Assembly (NCBI GenBank): GCA_001577635.1
Contig: LSBP01000017.1
Location: forward strand, 1 to 61,085
Direction of reading: 5' to 3'
Length of the DNA: 61,085 bases
Origin: Halomonadaceae bacterium T82-2
GTDB lineage: Bacteria > Pseudomonadota > Gammaproteobacteria > Pseudomonadales > Halomonadaceae
Every line of letters starts with the position of its first letter. The first letter of the stretch is position 1. The position numbers were made by a program, and so were the translations under genes. This document shows positions 10,178-19,599 of this stretch, one piece after another. The notes below the pieces were generated by a model. It saw only the letters and a program-made list of their open reading frames with translations, was not told the origin of the DNA and ran no database searches.

Positions 10178-12040
10178 CTAGATCACCTTGACGTCGGTAT
10201 TGGGCGACTTCTGGGCGAAGATCTGCTCGACGTTGATCTTGACGCTGTCGCTGGCAAAGCCGGCATCGCGGAACACCACACGCAGCGGCTCGTACTCGGC
10301 GAGCTGTTTGACGAATGCCTCGTCGATATCGAGGTCGAAGCAGGCGGCCAGGGCCATATGCTTCTCGGCTCCATCGACGAAGAAGACGGTTTTTCCATCA
10401 AGCTCCTGGCGGGAGATGGGCAGGGAAAGGTCTACGCCCCAGTCAAGCAGGACCTGGAAGAGTAGATCTTCTGGCGTGCGGTCCTTCTTGATGTTATCCA
10501 CAAGCCCTGTCAACCCAGGCTGGCTCACGGCGTCGGGTGAATAAAAAACATCTTCCAGGTTCGCCGTATCAACATGGAAATACCGGAAACCGACATCGAG
10601 ACGGGTTTCGCCTTCGCCCACTTTCCTGCCAGCGGCCATGATACGTTGCCTGCTGACTTCCGCGATATTCCGGTAGCCCTGCCCAAAGGCTTCTTCCGAC
10701 TCATCAATCCTTTCCGGGATCTGGACCATAATGAACCTTCTGGAACCACCATCCTCACGATTCAGATCCATGACGGCGTGTGCTGTGGTTGATGAGCCCG
10801 CGAAAAAATCAAGGACAATATCATTGTCTCGCGTCGATATCTGCAGCAACCTTTTCACGAGCAGGGAGGGCTTAGGGTAGTCAAAAAGGGCACCAACACC
10901 CAGCAGCGATGAAAGCTCCTTCTTTGCCAGTGCGGAGTCCCCAGCAAACGTTCTGCTGAAGAGCGTGATCGGCACAAGACCATCCTGAACATCCGACAAG
11001 TATCGCTTCACCATGGGCATGGCGTCGCCCTCGCCCCAGATGACCTCGTTGTTCCTGACCTTCTGCTTCCAGCTGTCCTCACTGAATGCCCAGTATCTAT
11101 CGCATGGCCGCCTGATCAAAGTGCCATCCGGCTTTTCGATGAAATAATCAGCAGAATAGTAGTTATGTGCCGTTATTGGATCGGGCTTCCAGGGCCCCTT
11201 CGGGTCATCATCCGGGTTCCGGTAAGCATCGGTATTGTCCCTGGGAACAAGCTTCCTGTCCCACTTCGCCTTTTCCTTCGCAAAGCAGACGATATAGTCA
11301 TGGCTCACCGAGAAGTACTTGCTCGAATTTTTCCTTGTATGGACCTTCTCCCACACGATGGTGGCGATAAAGTTGGCTTCCCCGAATACCTCGGCAGCCA
11401 CCTTCTTCAAATTCTCGTACTCGCAGTCATTGATGGCGATGAAAATGCAGCCATTCTCCTTGAGGAGATTCCTTGCCAGGCGAAGCCGGGAATACATCAT
11501 GCTCAGCCAGTCGGAGTGAAACCGGCCATTGGATTCGGCATTGACAACCAGCCGGCTGCCATCGCTCGAAGACTGGCTGGACCTCGCCTGATACGATGCC
11601 AGGTCTTCGAAAAACTCGTCCCGGTAAACAAAATCGCTCCCGGTATTATAAGGCGGGTCGATAAAGATGACCTTTACCTTGTTCAGGTGACTTTCCTGGA
11701 GTAGCTTCAAAGCATCCAGGTTGTCGCCCTCGATAAAGACATTCCCGGTCGACTCGAAATCAACGCTTCGTTCTCTGGATGGGCGAAGCGCCTTGGATAT
11801 CGGCGCATTGGCCGCCAGCAGGGCTTCTCGCTTCCCGGGCCAGTCCAGTCGATACCGTTCCTGAGGCCCCTCGACGATATGGTCGGAGAGCTCCTGGCGC
11901 AGCTGATCGAAGTCGATGGCTTGTTTTACCCGCCCCTGCTCATCGCGCGCTTCGGTGACGCAGCTGGGGAACAGCTCGGCCAGCTTGGCAATGTTGGCCT
12001 CGGTCAGGTTGGGCGAGTGCATCTTCAGCTTGTCCATCAT
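10178..12040 (-). CDS. mod: Type III DNA adenine methyltransferase, Mod subunit
   Basis: Modification subunit of 620 residues that should methylate adenine-N6 and set the sequence specificity for Res. Motif IV DPPY (128-131) precedes motif I DFFAGSST (411-418), the beta-class order of type III Mod enzymes. The segment between about 140 and 390 holds the target-recognition region. No simple-sequence repeat tract is visible, so phase variation as in pathogen mod genes is not suggested. The start ATGATG at 12040 has GGAG 9 nt upstream. Base composition is less GC-rich than in housekeeping neighbours, consistent with transfer. Upstream lies a 130-bp palindromic repeat (12071-12197). Confidence 0.95.
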   Translation of the reverse strand: MMDKLKMHSPNLTEANIAKLAELFPSCVTEARDEQGRVKQAIDFDQLRQELSDHIVEGPQERYRLDWPGKREALLAANAPISKALRPSRERSVDFESTGNVFIEGDNLDALKLLQESHLNKVKVIFIDPPYNTGSDFVYRDEFFEDLASYQARSSQSSSDGSRLVVNAESNGRFHSDWLSMMYSRLRLARNLLKENGCIFIAINDCEYENLKKVAAEVFGEANFIATIVWEKVHTRKNSSKYFSVSHDYIVCFAKEKAKWDRKLVPRDNTDAYRNPDDDPKGPWKPDPITAHNYYSADYFIEKPDGTLIRRPCDRYWAFSEDSWKQKVRNNEVIWGEGDAMPMVKRYLSDVQDGLVPITLFSRTFAGDSALAKKELSSLLGVGALFDYPKPSLLVKRLLQISTRDNDIVLDFFAGSSTTAHAVMDLNREDGGSRRFIMVQIPERIDESEEAFGQGYRNIAEVSRQRIMAAGRKVGEGETRLDVGFRYFHVDTANLEDVFYSPDAVSQPGLTGLVDNIKKDRTPEDLLFQVLLDWGVDLSLPISRQELDGKTVFFVDGAEKHMALAACFDLDIDEAFVKQLAEYEPLRVVFRDAGFASDSVKINVEQIFAQKSPNTDVKVI

Positions 12041-12070
12041 GTCGCGTGTCTCCAGACCTCTGTGGGAACC

Positions 12071-12197
12071 TTTGCAAAACGACTGCGCTCGTCATTTCGC
12101 GTCCCGGCGGTGCTCGAAATACTCATGTACTGAAGTACATTCCGCTTTCTGTGCGCCGGCGAAACACGAACTGAACGTCGCTCGCCACGTTTTCCAA
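12071..12197. repeat. Long intergenic palindromic repeat, copy A
   Basis: The outer arms are TTGCAAAACGACTGCG and its near-complement at the right end (CGCCACGTTTTCCAA). Inside are two direct copies of CGCTCG (12086-12091 and 12179-12184). Between these is an imperfect hairpin with about 40-nt arms closing on ATGTAC-TGAA-GTACAT. It shares outer arms, CGCTCG repeats and the apical CTCGAAATACTCATGTAC-like segment with copy C at 45091-45230. It splits the defence locus between the DUF4391 gene and mod. Confidence 0.75.
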
Positions 12198-12217
12198 GGG
12201 CTCCCAACGGGTCGTGA

Positions 12218-12901
12218 TCAGGTGTCGTAGTCGGCAATTGCATAATCAGCCAACCTCTGGCGGATCGAGCGCAGCTCGGCGTTGATCTCGACCTTGCGGT
12301 TGAACTGTTTCGTGCTGCGCAGGCGCTTTTCGAGGGTAGCCGCGTCCTTCCTGAGAGCTTCCAGGGCCCTCAAGCGCTCCAACTGCTCCGGCAGGGCTTC
12401 GCCCTGCCCCGCCGGTTCGGGAAGCAGGCTGCGCAGCAGCTGCTGGTAGAGCTGCTTCAGGTCGATGGCCGTGGGCAGCTGCTGCCGAGGCGTCTCGGCT
12501 GGCAACCAGTCACTGCTGGCGTAATGGTCATCCAGCACCCATTTGCTGGGGTCGGCCTGGCTGGGCCGCTTGTAGGCGGCGGTGACACGGATGCCGCGGG
12601 TGCCGTGGAGCTCGAACAGGATCGGAAAGGGAATGGCGCGGTCGATGGCCCGCAGCACGTCTCGGTGCAGATCATCGCCCTTGAGGGTGATCACGAAGAC
12701 CTGCAGCTCCGGTACGTCATCGGTGCCAGGCAGATTGAGCGTGCTATGGGCCAGCTTGGCATGCCAGGTGATCTGGGCGACGTCATCCCGCAGACGCTCC
12801 CTGAGGGTGGCGGTGGCCCGCACATGCGCCAGGATGCGCTGCTTGGCCACCACTCGACCGAGCATTGTCTTGGCGGGGTACTGGTAGAGCGGTACCGTCA
12901 T
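12218..12901 (-). CDS. DUF4391 domain protein
   Basis: A 227-residue protein recognised as DUF4391 by its N-terminal MTVPLYQYPAKTMLGRVVAKQRIL pattern and its neighbourhood. Function is unknown. The C-terminal part (about 140-227) is rich in Leu, Arg and Glu and probably helical. Its start codon overlaps the helicase stop by four bases (ATGA), indicating translational coupling. DUF4391 genes recur beside SNF2-type helicases and type III Mod genes, so it is probably an accessory subunit of the helicase or restriction complex (inference). It was placed in the family from memory of the pattern, without a profile search. Confidence 0.78.
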   Translation of the reverse strand: MTVPLYQYPAKTMLGRVVAKQRILAHVRATATLRERLRDDVAQITWHAKLAHSTLNLPGTDDVPELQVFVITLKGDDLHRDVLRAIDRAIPFPILFELHGTRGIRVTAAYKRPSQADPSKWVLDDHYASSDWLPAETPRQQLPTAIDLKQLYQQLLRSLLPEPAGQGEALPEQLERLRALEALRKDAATLEKRLRSTKQFNRKVEINAELRSIRQRLADYAIADYDT

Positions 12902-15900
12902 GGTGCTTTACTCTCGCTATCCCTGCTGGCCACATGGCGCTCCGTACCTGTGTCTATGGTCGAGCCCGCGTCACGAATGACGATAAAGGTGATCAGTTCG
13001 AAGTCGTTTAACCCTTCGATGGTATCGACAAGTGCCGTGGTCTCGCCGCCGCTGAACAGGCTGTCGATATCCCTGTCTTCCTTCACCTCGATCATCGAGC
13101 GGATGGCCTGATCCAGTAGCGCCGAGTAGGCGTGCATCTCCCGGCCATCCTGGGTCTCCTCGTTGAAGTGCCGATAGACGGCTTCGACAGGCTCGCCCAG
13201 CCCCTTGCATGCGGTGCGGGCCAGATCCAGCAAGCGCTTGACCTCGGTGTAGTCGCTGATTACTTCGCCGGTGTGGCTTATGTAGACCAGGTAGAAAGGG
13301 TGCAGGCGGTTCTGCTGCTGCAGGCCACTCCCTTGGTGCCCTACCTGCTGATTGAGATTGCGCAGGGTGAAGATGACCCCGGGCTGCAGGCCCCTCTCGG
13401 GGCGGGCTGGCACCACGGTATGCAGCCCATTGGGAATACGGCTCAGGTCGCCGTTCTCCTTCATATAGCCCAGCAGGTCCATGCGGAATTCATTAAGGCC
13501 CAGGTCGGTGATCGACACGCCGGACTTGAGGTCTTCCATCTCCACCACTTCATCCTGCAGCCGGCGCAGTTGCTCGCGCCGGTAGGCGACGTCGTTGGAC
13601 TGGGCATTGAGCACGTTGTCGTCGCCGGTGGCGGTGACGTCGGCAATCACCATGCGGTTCTCGACGCGCTCCTTGAGGTTGATGTACTCGTCCAGGCTGA
13701 TATCCGGCCAGTAGTTGACCAGCTGGATGCTGGCGTTGGGCGAGCCGATGCGGTCGATACGCCCGAAACGCTGGATGATGCGCACCGGGTTCCAGTGGAT
13801 GTCGTAGTTGATCAGGGTGTCGCAGTCCTGCAGGTTCTGGCCTTCCGAGATGCAGTCGGTCCCGATCAGGATATCCAGCTCACGGGGTTCACCGGGGTAC
13901 ACCATGGCCTTGCTCTTGGCCTGTGGGGCGAACAGCGTCAACAGGCCCTGGAAGTCGTAGTGCTGGCGACTATTGGGCATGGCGCCGAGGGTGGATTTCG
14001 GGGTGTCGCTGCCGGTTACCAGGCCGGTGTATACGCCCTGGTTCTCCAGCAGGTTTGGTGCCAGGTTGTCGTAGAGGTACTTGGCGGTATCCGCGAAGGC
14101 GGTGAAGATCAGCACCTTGCGGTTACCGGGGTTGATCGGCGAGGCCAGCTTGCCGGCGATCTGGGTCTTCAGGTGCTGCAGCTTGGCATCGTCGGCCGGG
14201 GTGACCTTGTCCATTTCCTCCAGCAGCAGCTCGATCCACACCAGGTCATTGCCCAGGTCATGCTCCCAGGACGGCAGGTCCATGTCCGCCAGGCTGATCT
14301 GGACCTTCTTGCCCACCGTGGCATCGCCCGGCATGGGGATGCTGTCGTCGTCGGGTCCGGAATCCTCGAAGGACGCGGCGATGTCCGCGAAGCTCTCGGC
14401 GCGCCCGGTCCGCTTGAAGGCCGCGATCTTGTCCAGGATGGTCTGGTAGCTATCCTGCAGCCCCTCCAGGGTCAGGCGAAACGCCGCCACCGAGCTCTCC
14501 AGACGCTTGAGCAGGTTGGTGGTCATCAAGGCCTGCAGGCTCCTCTCCCGGTCCACCTGCTTGAAGCTGGACCTCCCGCTGTACACCTCGGTGTCGTACA
14601 TCGCCTCGTACTTCTTGAGGCGACTGGGCAGGATGTAGCTGATCGGGGCGTAGACGGAGAGCTTGAGCTGGGAGAGCTGCTGGAAGATCTCGTTGAAGCC
14701 GATCACATCGGTTCGGTGAGTGAGCGGACAGTGAAACGACAGCGGCTTGCGGCGCTCCGGGAAGCTGCCGATATCGCGGGTATCGTAGAAGGTTTCGATA
14801 TGCCGACGTGAACGGGCGATGGTGACGCTGTCCAGCAGCTCGAAGAAGTCGAAGTCCAGCGCCTGCAGGATGGCCCCCGTGGTGCGCTTCTCGGGCGGAA
14901 GCGCCGACCACTCGTTGAAGGTGGCCTGGGCGCGCCGGAAGATGCCCTCGATGTCCTGGGCGCCGCTGAGATGGCGTGTCAGGTTCTCGGCCTCGCCCTC
15001 GTAGGCCAGCGCCAGCTGGTTCTTCAGGTCGGTGAAGCGGTTGTTGACCGGCGTGGCCGAGAGCATCAGCACCTTGGTCTTCACGCCCGCCCGGATCACC
15101 TGGTTCATCAGCTTCTGGTAGCGCGTCTCGCGGTCCTTGTAGACGTCGTTGTTGCGGAAATTGTGCGACTCGTCGATCACCACCAGGTCGTAGTTGCCCC
15201 AGTTGACGCGATCCAGCGGCATGCCGAAGGATTCCCCACGGGTGCGCTGCAGGTCGGTATGGCAGAGCACGTCGTAATTCAGGCGGTCCTGGGCCAGCAC
15301 GTTGGTGGTCAGGTTGCGGTTGTAGGTCAACCAGTTGTCGGCGAGCTTCTTGGGGCACAGTACCAGCACGGAGCGGTTGCGCAGCTCGTAGTACTTGATG
15401 ACCGCCAGGGCGGTGAACGTCTTCCCGAGGCCCACGCTGTCGGCCAGGATGCAACCGTTATAGGTCTCCAGCTTGTTGATCACGCCAGTGGCCGCGTCGC
15501 GCTGGAAGTTGAACAGCTTCTGCCAGATGACGCTGTCCTGGTAGCCGGTGCGGTCGTTGGGCAGCACATCCTCGCTGATGTCTTCCAGGAACTCGTGGAA
15601 GATGTGGTAGAGCATCAGGAAGTAGATCCGCTCCGGCGGGTTCTCCCGGTAGACCGAGGCGATATGCTCGCGCAGCCGTTCGGTCACATCCTCGAGCTTC
15701 TCTTCGTCCTGCCACAGCTGGTCGAAGAGGGCCATGAACCGAGAGGTGTGGCCCGGCTCGCTGAAGCGGGTGACGAAATTGGAGACCGCGTTGCCCTGCT
15801 GGTAGCCCAGATCCACCGCCGTGAAGCCCTGCAACGGCATATAGACCGTATCGCCGCCTGAGGCCGCGACGCCGGCGAAGGGCTGCATGGCGGCCTGACC

Positions 15901-16266
15901 ACGGTTGGAGCGGAAGCTGGCCTTACGGCGCATCCAATCGGCGCACTCACGAGCAATGGCCCGCTGGGTCAGCTGATTCTTGAGCTGGATCTCGAACTCG
16001 CTGCCGTGGACGCTGCGCTCGCGCTTCACCTTGGGGATGTGAAACTCCCGGTGCTCCTTGCGGAACTTGTCGCTGGCCTGGTCCGGGACGAAGGTGGGCG
16101 AGGTAAAGATGAACTCGACAGCGTCCAGCGCCTCCAGCTCGTCCTTGAGTGCCTCGTAGGCGAAAATCGAGAAGCAGGAGGCCGCGATCTTGAGGCGGGC
16201 GCCAGGCCGCAGGGTGTCCTTCAGATCGTCGCCGAGCAGCCGGTTGACATTGTCGATGATCTCCAT
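12898..16266 (-). CDS. Large SNF2-type DEAD/DEAH helicase of the defence locus
   Basis: Protein of 1122 residues. Residues about 1-200 resemble the N-terminal part of PLD-like helicases (LKIAASCFSIFAYEAL), but no HxKxxxxD nuclease motif is visible. The SF2 core follows: Walker A GLGKT (279-283), motif II DESH (365-368), motif III SATPVNN, and a helicase C-terminal domain with TDCISEGQNLQDCD and QRFGRIDRIGS. The dispersed RapA/SNF2 style suggests a double-stranded DNA translocase. It is the first gene of the leftward six-gene locus, with a TATAAA-containing promoter about 80 bp upstream. It likely supplies motor activity to anti-phage restriction (inference from context). Confidence 0.85.
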   Translation of the reverse strand: MEIIDNVNRLLGDDLKDTLRPGARLKIAASCFSIFAYEALKDELEALDAVEFIFTSPTFVPDQASDKFRKEHREFHIPKVKRERSVHGSEFEIQLKNQLTQRAIARECADWMRRKASFRSNRGQAAMQPFAGVAASGGDTVYMPLQGFTAVDLGYQQGNAVSNFVTRFSEPGHTSRFMALFDQLWQDEEKLEDVTERLREHIASVYRENPPERIYFLMLYHIFHEFLEDISEDVLPNDRTGYQDSVIWQKLFNFQRDAATGVINKLETYNGCILADSVGLGKTFTALAVIKYYELRNRSVLVLCPKKLADNWLTYNRNLTTNVLAQDRLNYDVLCHTDLQRTRGESFGMPLDRVNWGNYDLVVIDESHNFRNNDVYKDRETRYQKLMNQVIRAGVKTKVLMLSATPVNNRFTDLKNQLALAYEGEAENLTRHLSGAQDIEGIFRRAQATFNEWSALPPEKRTTGAILQALDFDFFELLDSVTIARSRRHIETFYDTRDIGSFPERRKPLSFHCPLTHRTDVIGFNEIFQQLSQLKLSVYAPISYILPSRLKKYEAMYDTEVYSGRSSFKQVDRERSLQALMTTNLLKRLESSVAAFRLTLEGLQDSYQTILDKIAAFKRTGRAESFADIAASFEDSGPDDDSIPMPGDATVGKKVQISLADMDLPSWEHDLGNDLVWIELLLEEMDKVTPADDAKLQHLKTQIAGKLASPINPGNRKVLIFTAFADTAKYLYDNLAPNLLENQGVYTGLVTGSDTPKSTLGAMPNSRQHYDFQGLLTLFAPQAKSKAMVYPGEPRELDILIGTDCISEGQNLQDCDTLINYDIHWNPVRIIQRFGRIDRIGSPNASIQLVNYWPDISLDEYINLKERVENRMVIADVTATGDDNVLNAQSNDVAYRREQLRRLQDEVVEMEDLKSGVSITDLGLNEFRMDLLGYMKENGDLSRIPNGLHTVVPARPERGLQPGVIFTLRNLNQQVGHQGSGLQQQNRLHPFYLVYISHTGEVISDYTEVKRLLDLARTACKGLGEPVEAVYRHFNEETQDGREMHAYSALLDQAIRSMIEVKEDRDIDSLFSGGETTALVDTIEGLNDFELITFIVIRDAGSTIDTGTERHVASRDSESKAP

Positions 16267-16342
16267 GATGCGGCCCCCTGCCGTTTCCTGGCCGCCTCTT
16301 CTGTGACGGTCTCGTCATTCTTTGCTGAGCGAAGCCCCAAAG

Positions 16343-16370
16343 TTTATATCAAGGAATTGGCATCACGAAG
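16343..16370 (-). promoter_or_regulatory. Possible sigma-70 promoter of the helicase/R-M locus
   Basis: On the minus strand TATAAA (16343-16348) is preceded at 16-nt spacing by CTTCGT. It lies about 80 bp before the helicase start in an otherwise GC-rich stretch. The -10 is good and the -35 is poor. Confidence 0.4.
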
Positions 16371-16432
16371 CGTCGCGGTTCGACCGCCGGGCACCGGCTG
16401 TCGCCCGTCTCCCCTACCGGGTACGCCCCCAC

Positions 16433-16446
16433 TTGACCCAGATCAA
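16433..16446. promoter_or_regulatory. FNR/ANR-type box
   Basis: TTGACCCAGATCAA differs by one base from the FNR/ANR consensus TTGAT-N4-ATCAA. It lies 122 bp before the antiporter start and about 165 bp from the divergent helicase start, so either gene could be the target. No experimental link is known; the antiporter is the likelier target because the box is nearer to it. Confidence 0.5.
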
Positions 16447-16568
16447 GCCAGCGCCAATCGCCGTGGCCCCGGCTCGCCCTTTCCCCTGCCCGGGTCAAGT
16501 TCCGGCAACCGTATCTGCCCTAGAGTGCGCGTCACACGCTTTCCGCCCTTCTGGATTTCCGCCCCGCC

Positions 16569-18188
16569 ATGGACATCCTCAATCTGATCTTCCTGTTGAC
16601 GCTGGCGGTCGCCGCCAGCCGTCCGCTCGCCAATCTCATGCCCCTGCCACTGCCGATCCTGCAGATTCTGCTGGGCAGCGTACTGGCCCTGCCGCCGCTG
16701 GGCATGACGGTGGAGCTGGACCCGGAGATCTTCATGATGCTGTTCATTCCGCCGCTGCTGTTCTACGACGGCTGGAAGATCCCCAAGAAGGAGTTCACCG
16801 AGTACGGCGGCCAGATCGCCGCCATGTCGTTGCTGTTGGTGCTGCTCACGGTGGCCGTGGTCGGCTACGTCATCCACTGGCTGCTGCCGACGATTCCCAT
16901 GGCCGCCAGCTTCGCCCTGGCGGCGATCCTCTCGCCCACCGATGCGCTGGCGGTGATCGCCATCGCCCAGGGTCGCCTGCCGCGCCACATGGCGCACCAG
17001 CTCGAGGGCGAGGCGATGATGAACGACGCCACCGGCCTGGTGTCGTTCAAGTTCGCCATCGCCGCCGCCGTCACCGGCAGCTTCTCGCTGCTCTCGGTAT
17101 CGGGGGAGTTCCTGGTGGTGGCGCTGGGCGGGCTGCTGATCGGTGGCGGGCTGAGCTGGCTGGTGGGCAAGTTCAAGCAGTGGATGACCGCGCGCCACCT
17201 CTATGACCCGGCGACCTACGTGGTCACCATCCTGCTGCTGCCGTTCGCGGCGTTCTTCCTCGCCGAGCACGCCGGCATGTCGGGCATTCTCTCCGCGGTG
17301 GCCGCGGGCATGGTGCAGAGCCGCGTCGACATGCTGCCGGTCAAGACCAGCACGCGCATCCTCAACCGCAGCCTCTGGGAGATGCTCGACTTCTGCTTCA
17401 ACGGCGCGGTCTTTTTGCTGCTGGGCCTGCAGTTCCCGGGCATCGTCGAGCGCGTCTGGGCCACCGGCGGGCCGCATGACCTGGGTATCGCCACGCTGAG
17501 CGGCTATGCCCTGGCGCTGATGGGCGTGCTGCTGGTGATCCGCTTCGCCTTCGTCTACGCCTACCACTGGGCCGAGGAGCGCCTCCTCCGGCTGCGCGGC
17601 AAGACCGCCGAGAACCCGCCGCGCCTGCTGGTCACGGCGCTCAGTTCGGTGGCCGGCGTGCGCGGGGCGATCACCCTGGCGGGCGTGCTCTCGGTGCCGC
17701 TGCTGATCGACGGCGCGCCCTTCCCCGGCCGCGACCTGATGATCTTCCTCGCCGCGGCGGTGATCATCCTGTCGCTGGTGATCGGCGCGCTGGGCGTGCC
17801 CTACTTCATGCGCTTCCTGTCGCTCGACGACCTGGCCCAGCACGAGCGCGAGCTGATCCGCGCCCGCCAGGCGGCCACCCGCTCCGCGCTCGAGTGGCTG
17901 GAACAGCGTGCGGCGAGCCCCGCCGGCGAGGAGGCCGAGCTGCATCGCTCGACCGCCGCGCACCTCATCGAGGCCTATCGCCAGGAGCTTCAGGCGATGG
18001 CCCTGGAACGCGACGAGCGAGCCGACCAGGCACGCCAGCGCCACGCCCTGGAGACCGAGCTGCGCCGCCAGGCGATTGCCGTGCAGCGCCAGGAGCTCTA
18101 CCGGCTGCGCAAGCGCCGCCATATCGACGAGCCGATGCTGCAGACGCTGATCCGCGAGCTCGACTACGAGGAAGCCTCCCTGTCGTGA
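16569..18188 (+). CDS. CPA1 family Na+/H+ antiporter
   Basis: Membrane antiporter of 539 residues. The N-terminal 400 or so form about twelve helices with family motifs LFIPPLLFYDGW, AAILSPTDALAV and the ion-binding NDATGLV near residue 150. The C-terminal about 135 residues are charged, probably cytoplasmic and helical (HERELIRARQAATR and onward), as in NhaP-type proteins with regulatory tails. It exchanges Na+ (possibly K+) for H+ and should aid pH and salt balance. It ends at a GC-rich hairpin (18193-18220). It is named by family only; the exact ion cannot be read. Confidence 0.92.
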   Translation: MDILNLIFLLTLAVAASRPLANLMPLPLPILQILLGSVLALPPLGMTVELDPEIFMMLFIPPLLFYDGWKIPKKEFTEYGGQIAAMSLLLVLLTVAVVGYVIHWLLPTIPMAASFALAAILSPTDALAVIAIAQGRLPRHMAHQLEGEAMMNDATGLVSFKFAIAAAVTGSFSLLSVSGEFLVVALGGLLIGGGLSWLVGKFKQWMTARHLYDPATYVVTILLLPFAAFFLAEHAGMSGILSAVAAGMVQSRVDMLPVKTSTRILNRSLWEMLDFCFNGAVFLLLGLQFPGIVERVWATGGPHDLGIATLSGYALALMGVLLVIRFAFVYAYHWAEERLLRLRGKTAENPPRLLVTALSSVAGVRGAITLAGVLSVPLLIDGAPFPGRDLMIFLAAAVIILSLVIGALGVPYFMRFLSLDDLAQHERELIRARQAATRSALEWLEQRAASPAGEEAELHRSTAAHLIEAYRQELQAMALERDERADQARQRHALETELRRQAIAVQRQELYRLRKRRHIDEPMLQTLIRELDYEEASLS

Positions 18189-18192
18189 ACCC

Positions 18193-18220
18193 GGTGGCGG
18201 CGGGCTCGCCCGTCGCCACC
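18193..18220 (+). terminator. Hairpin after the antiporter gene
   Basis: GGTGGCGGCGGGC-TC-GCCCGTCGCCACC pairs at 12 of 13 positions. There is no T-run, so it may be a Rho-assisted or stabilising structure. Confidence 0.5.
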
Positions 18221-18313
18221 GCGCGTCACGAGGCGCCCGGATGCGCCGGGGTGGGCTATGGTTGTCAGTGACGACTCCGAAACGAACAGCGTTCGACATC
18301 CCGGGAGGCCCTC

Positions 18314-19420
18314 GTGACCGCGCCAGACATGCCAGTCATCGTGTTCTATGACGAACGGGTTCTCACCCACCAGCCCGACGGCAACGTCCCGCTGCTCTCC
18401 TCGCGCCTGGATCGCCACCTGCGCCAGATCCTCTCGGGCCTCGCCGTCACCTGGCAGTACCCGGAGCACCCGGGGCGGCTGACCGCCATCAAGCACCTGC
18501 TGGACAGCGAGCCGATCGCCGGGGTGGTGTTCGAGACCGGGCAGAGCGCCACCCGCGAGCAGCTCTGCCGGGTGCATACCTCCTCCTACGTCGCCAACAT
18601 CCTCGAGCTGCGCGGCAAGAGCGCCTGGCTGGATGTCGACACCACCGCGGTCTCGCCGGGCAGCGCCGAGGCCGCCGAGGTGGCCGCCGGCACCGCCATC
18701 GCCGCGGTGGAGGCCGTGGTCGCGGGGCGCGCGTCGAGCGCCTTCGCCCTGGTTCGCCCGCCCGGCCATCACGCCGAGCCGGTGCGCGCCCGCGGCTTCT
18801 GCCTGTTCAACAACGTGGCGGTGGCCGCCGCCCACGCCCGGGCGGAACTGGGCTGCGAACGGGTGATGATCGTCGACTGGGACGCCCATCACGGCAACGG
18901 CACCCAGGAGATCTTCTGGGCCGACCCCAGCGTGCTGTTCTTCGATCTTCATCGCGCCCCGCCCTACTTCCCCGGCTCCGGCCGGCTCGAGGAGGTCGGC
19001 GTGGGGCTCGGCGAGGGCACCACGGTCAACGTGCCGCTGCCCGCCGGCGCCGGGGACGCCGCCTTCCTCAAGGCCTTCGACGAGATCCTCGCGCCCGCCG
19101 CCGAGTGGTTCCGGCCCGACCTGATCCTGGTCTCGGCGGGCTTCGATCCGCACTGGAACGACCTGGCCCTGAACGTCACCTACGAGGGCTTCGGCGCCAT
19201 GACCGCCCGGCTGCAGGCGCTGGCCCGACGCCACTGCGAGGGGCGCCTGGCCTTCGTGCTGGAAGGCGGCTACAACCTGGTCTCGCTGCCGCGCGGCGTG
19301 CATGCCGTGCTCGAGGTGCTCGCCGGCGGCGAGCCGCCGGTGCCGGGCATCAGCGGCGTCGCCGAGGTCGCCGCCGCCGCGGCCTATCACCGCGATGCCT
19401 TCACCCCGCCCGAGGAGTGA
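18314..19420 (+). CDS. Histone deacetylase family protein (acetylpolyamine amidohydrolase-like)
   Basis: Zinc hydrolase of 368 residues, full length for bacterial class II-like deacetylases. Visible catalytic features are the His dyad in RPPGHHAEP, the zinc ligands in DWDAHHGNG, the third ligand region AGFDPHWND and the C-terminal LEGGYN. Such enzymes remove acetyl groups from polyamines, acetoin-related or protein lysine substrates; the substrate here is not decided. The GTG start at 18314 has GGGAGG 5 nt upstream. It stands alone between the antiporter and the glycosyltransferase, transcribed rightward. Confidence 0.92.
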   Translation: MTAPDMPVIVFYDERVLTHQPDGNVPLLSSRLDRHLRQILSGLAVTWQYPEHPGRLTAIKHLLDSEPIAGVVFETGQSATREQLCRVHTSSYVANILELRGKSAWLDVDTTAVSPGSAEAAEVAAGTAIAAVEAVVAGRASSAFALVRPPGHHAEPVRARGFCLFNNVAVAAAHARAELGCERVMIVDWDAHHGNGTQEIFWADPSVLFFDLHRAPPYFPGSGRLEEVGVGLGEGTTVNVPLPAGAGDAAFLKAFDEILAPAAEWFRPDLILVSAGFDPHWNDLALNVTYEGFGAMTARLQALARRHCEGRLAFVLEGGYNLVSLPRGVHAVLEVLAGGEPPVPGISGVAEVAAAAAYHRDAFTPPEE

Positions 19421-19536
19421 CGCCCCGTACTTGCCGCGCCAGACCAGAATTGTCACCATGGCGGGCCCTTGCCCGCCGAAATCCTGGCCGCCTCGCGTCT
19501 GTAAGCCATCGTTTCGCCGTGCAGCAAAACGAAATC

Positions 19537-19553
19537 ATTAAGCAACCGTTAAG
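19537..19553 (+). promoter_or_regulatory. PmrA-type box before the glycosyltransferase
   Basis: ATTAAG-CAACC-GTTAAG fits the PmrA/BasR direct-repeat pattern YTTAAK-N5-YTTAAK except for the first base of each half-site. A -10-like GATAGT begins 10 nt further on. The box lies about 50 bp before the ATG. Confidence 0.5.
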
Positions 19554-19599
19554 GTACTCTCTCGATAGTGCCTACATCCCGTTTTGCGAGTGGCTCACC

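Noticed and set aside
4298-16266. Calling the defence locus DISARM or BREX
   Set aside because: The hallmark genes (DUF1998/drmB and drmA for DISARM; pglZ and brxC for BREX) are absent; the core is a type III Mod/Res pair.
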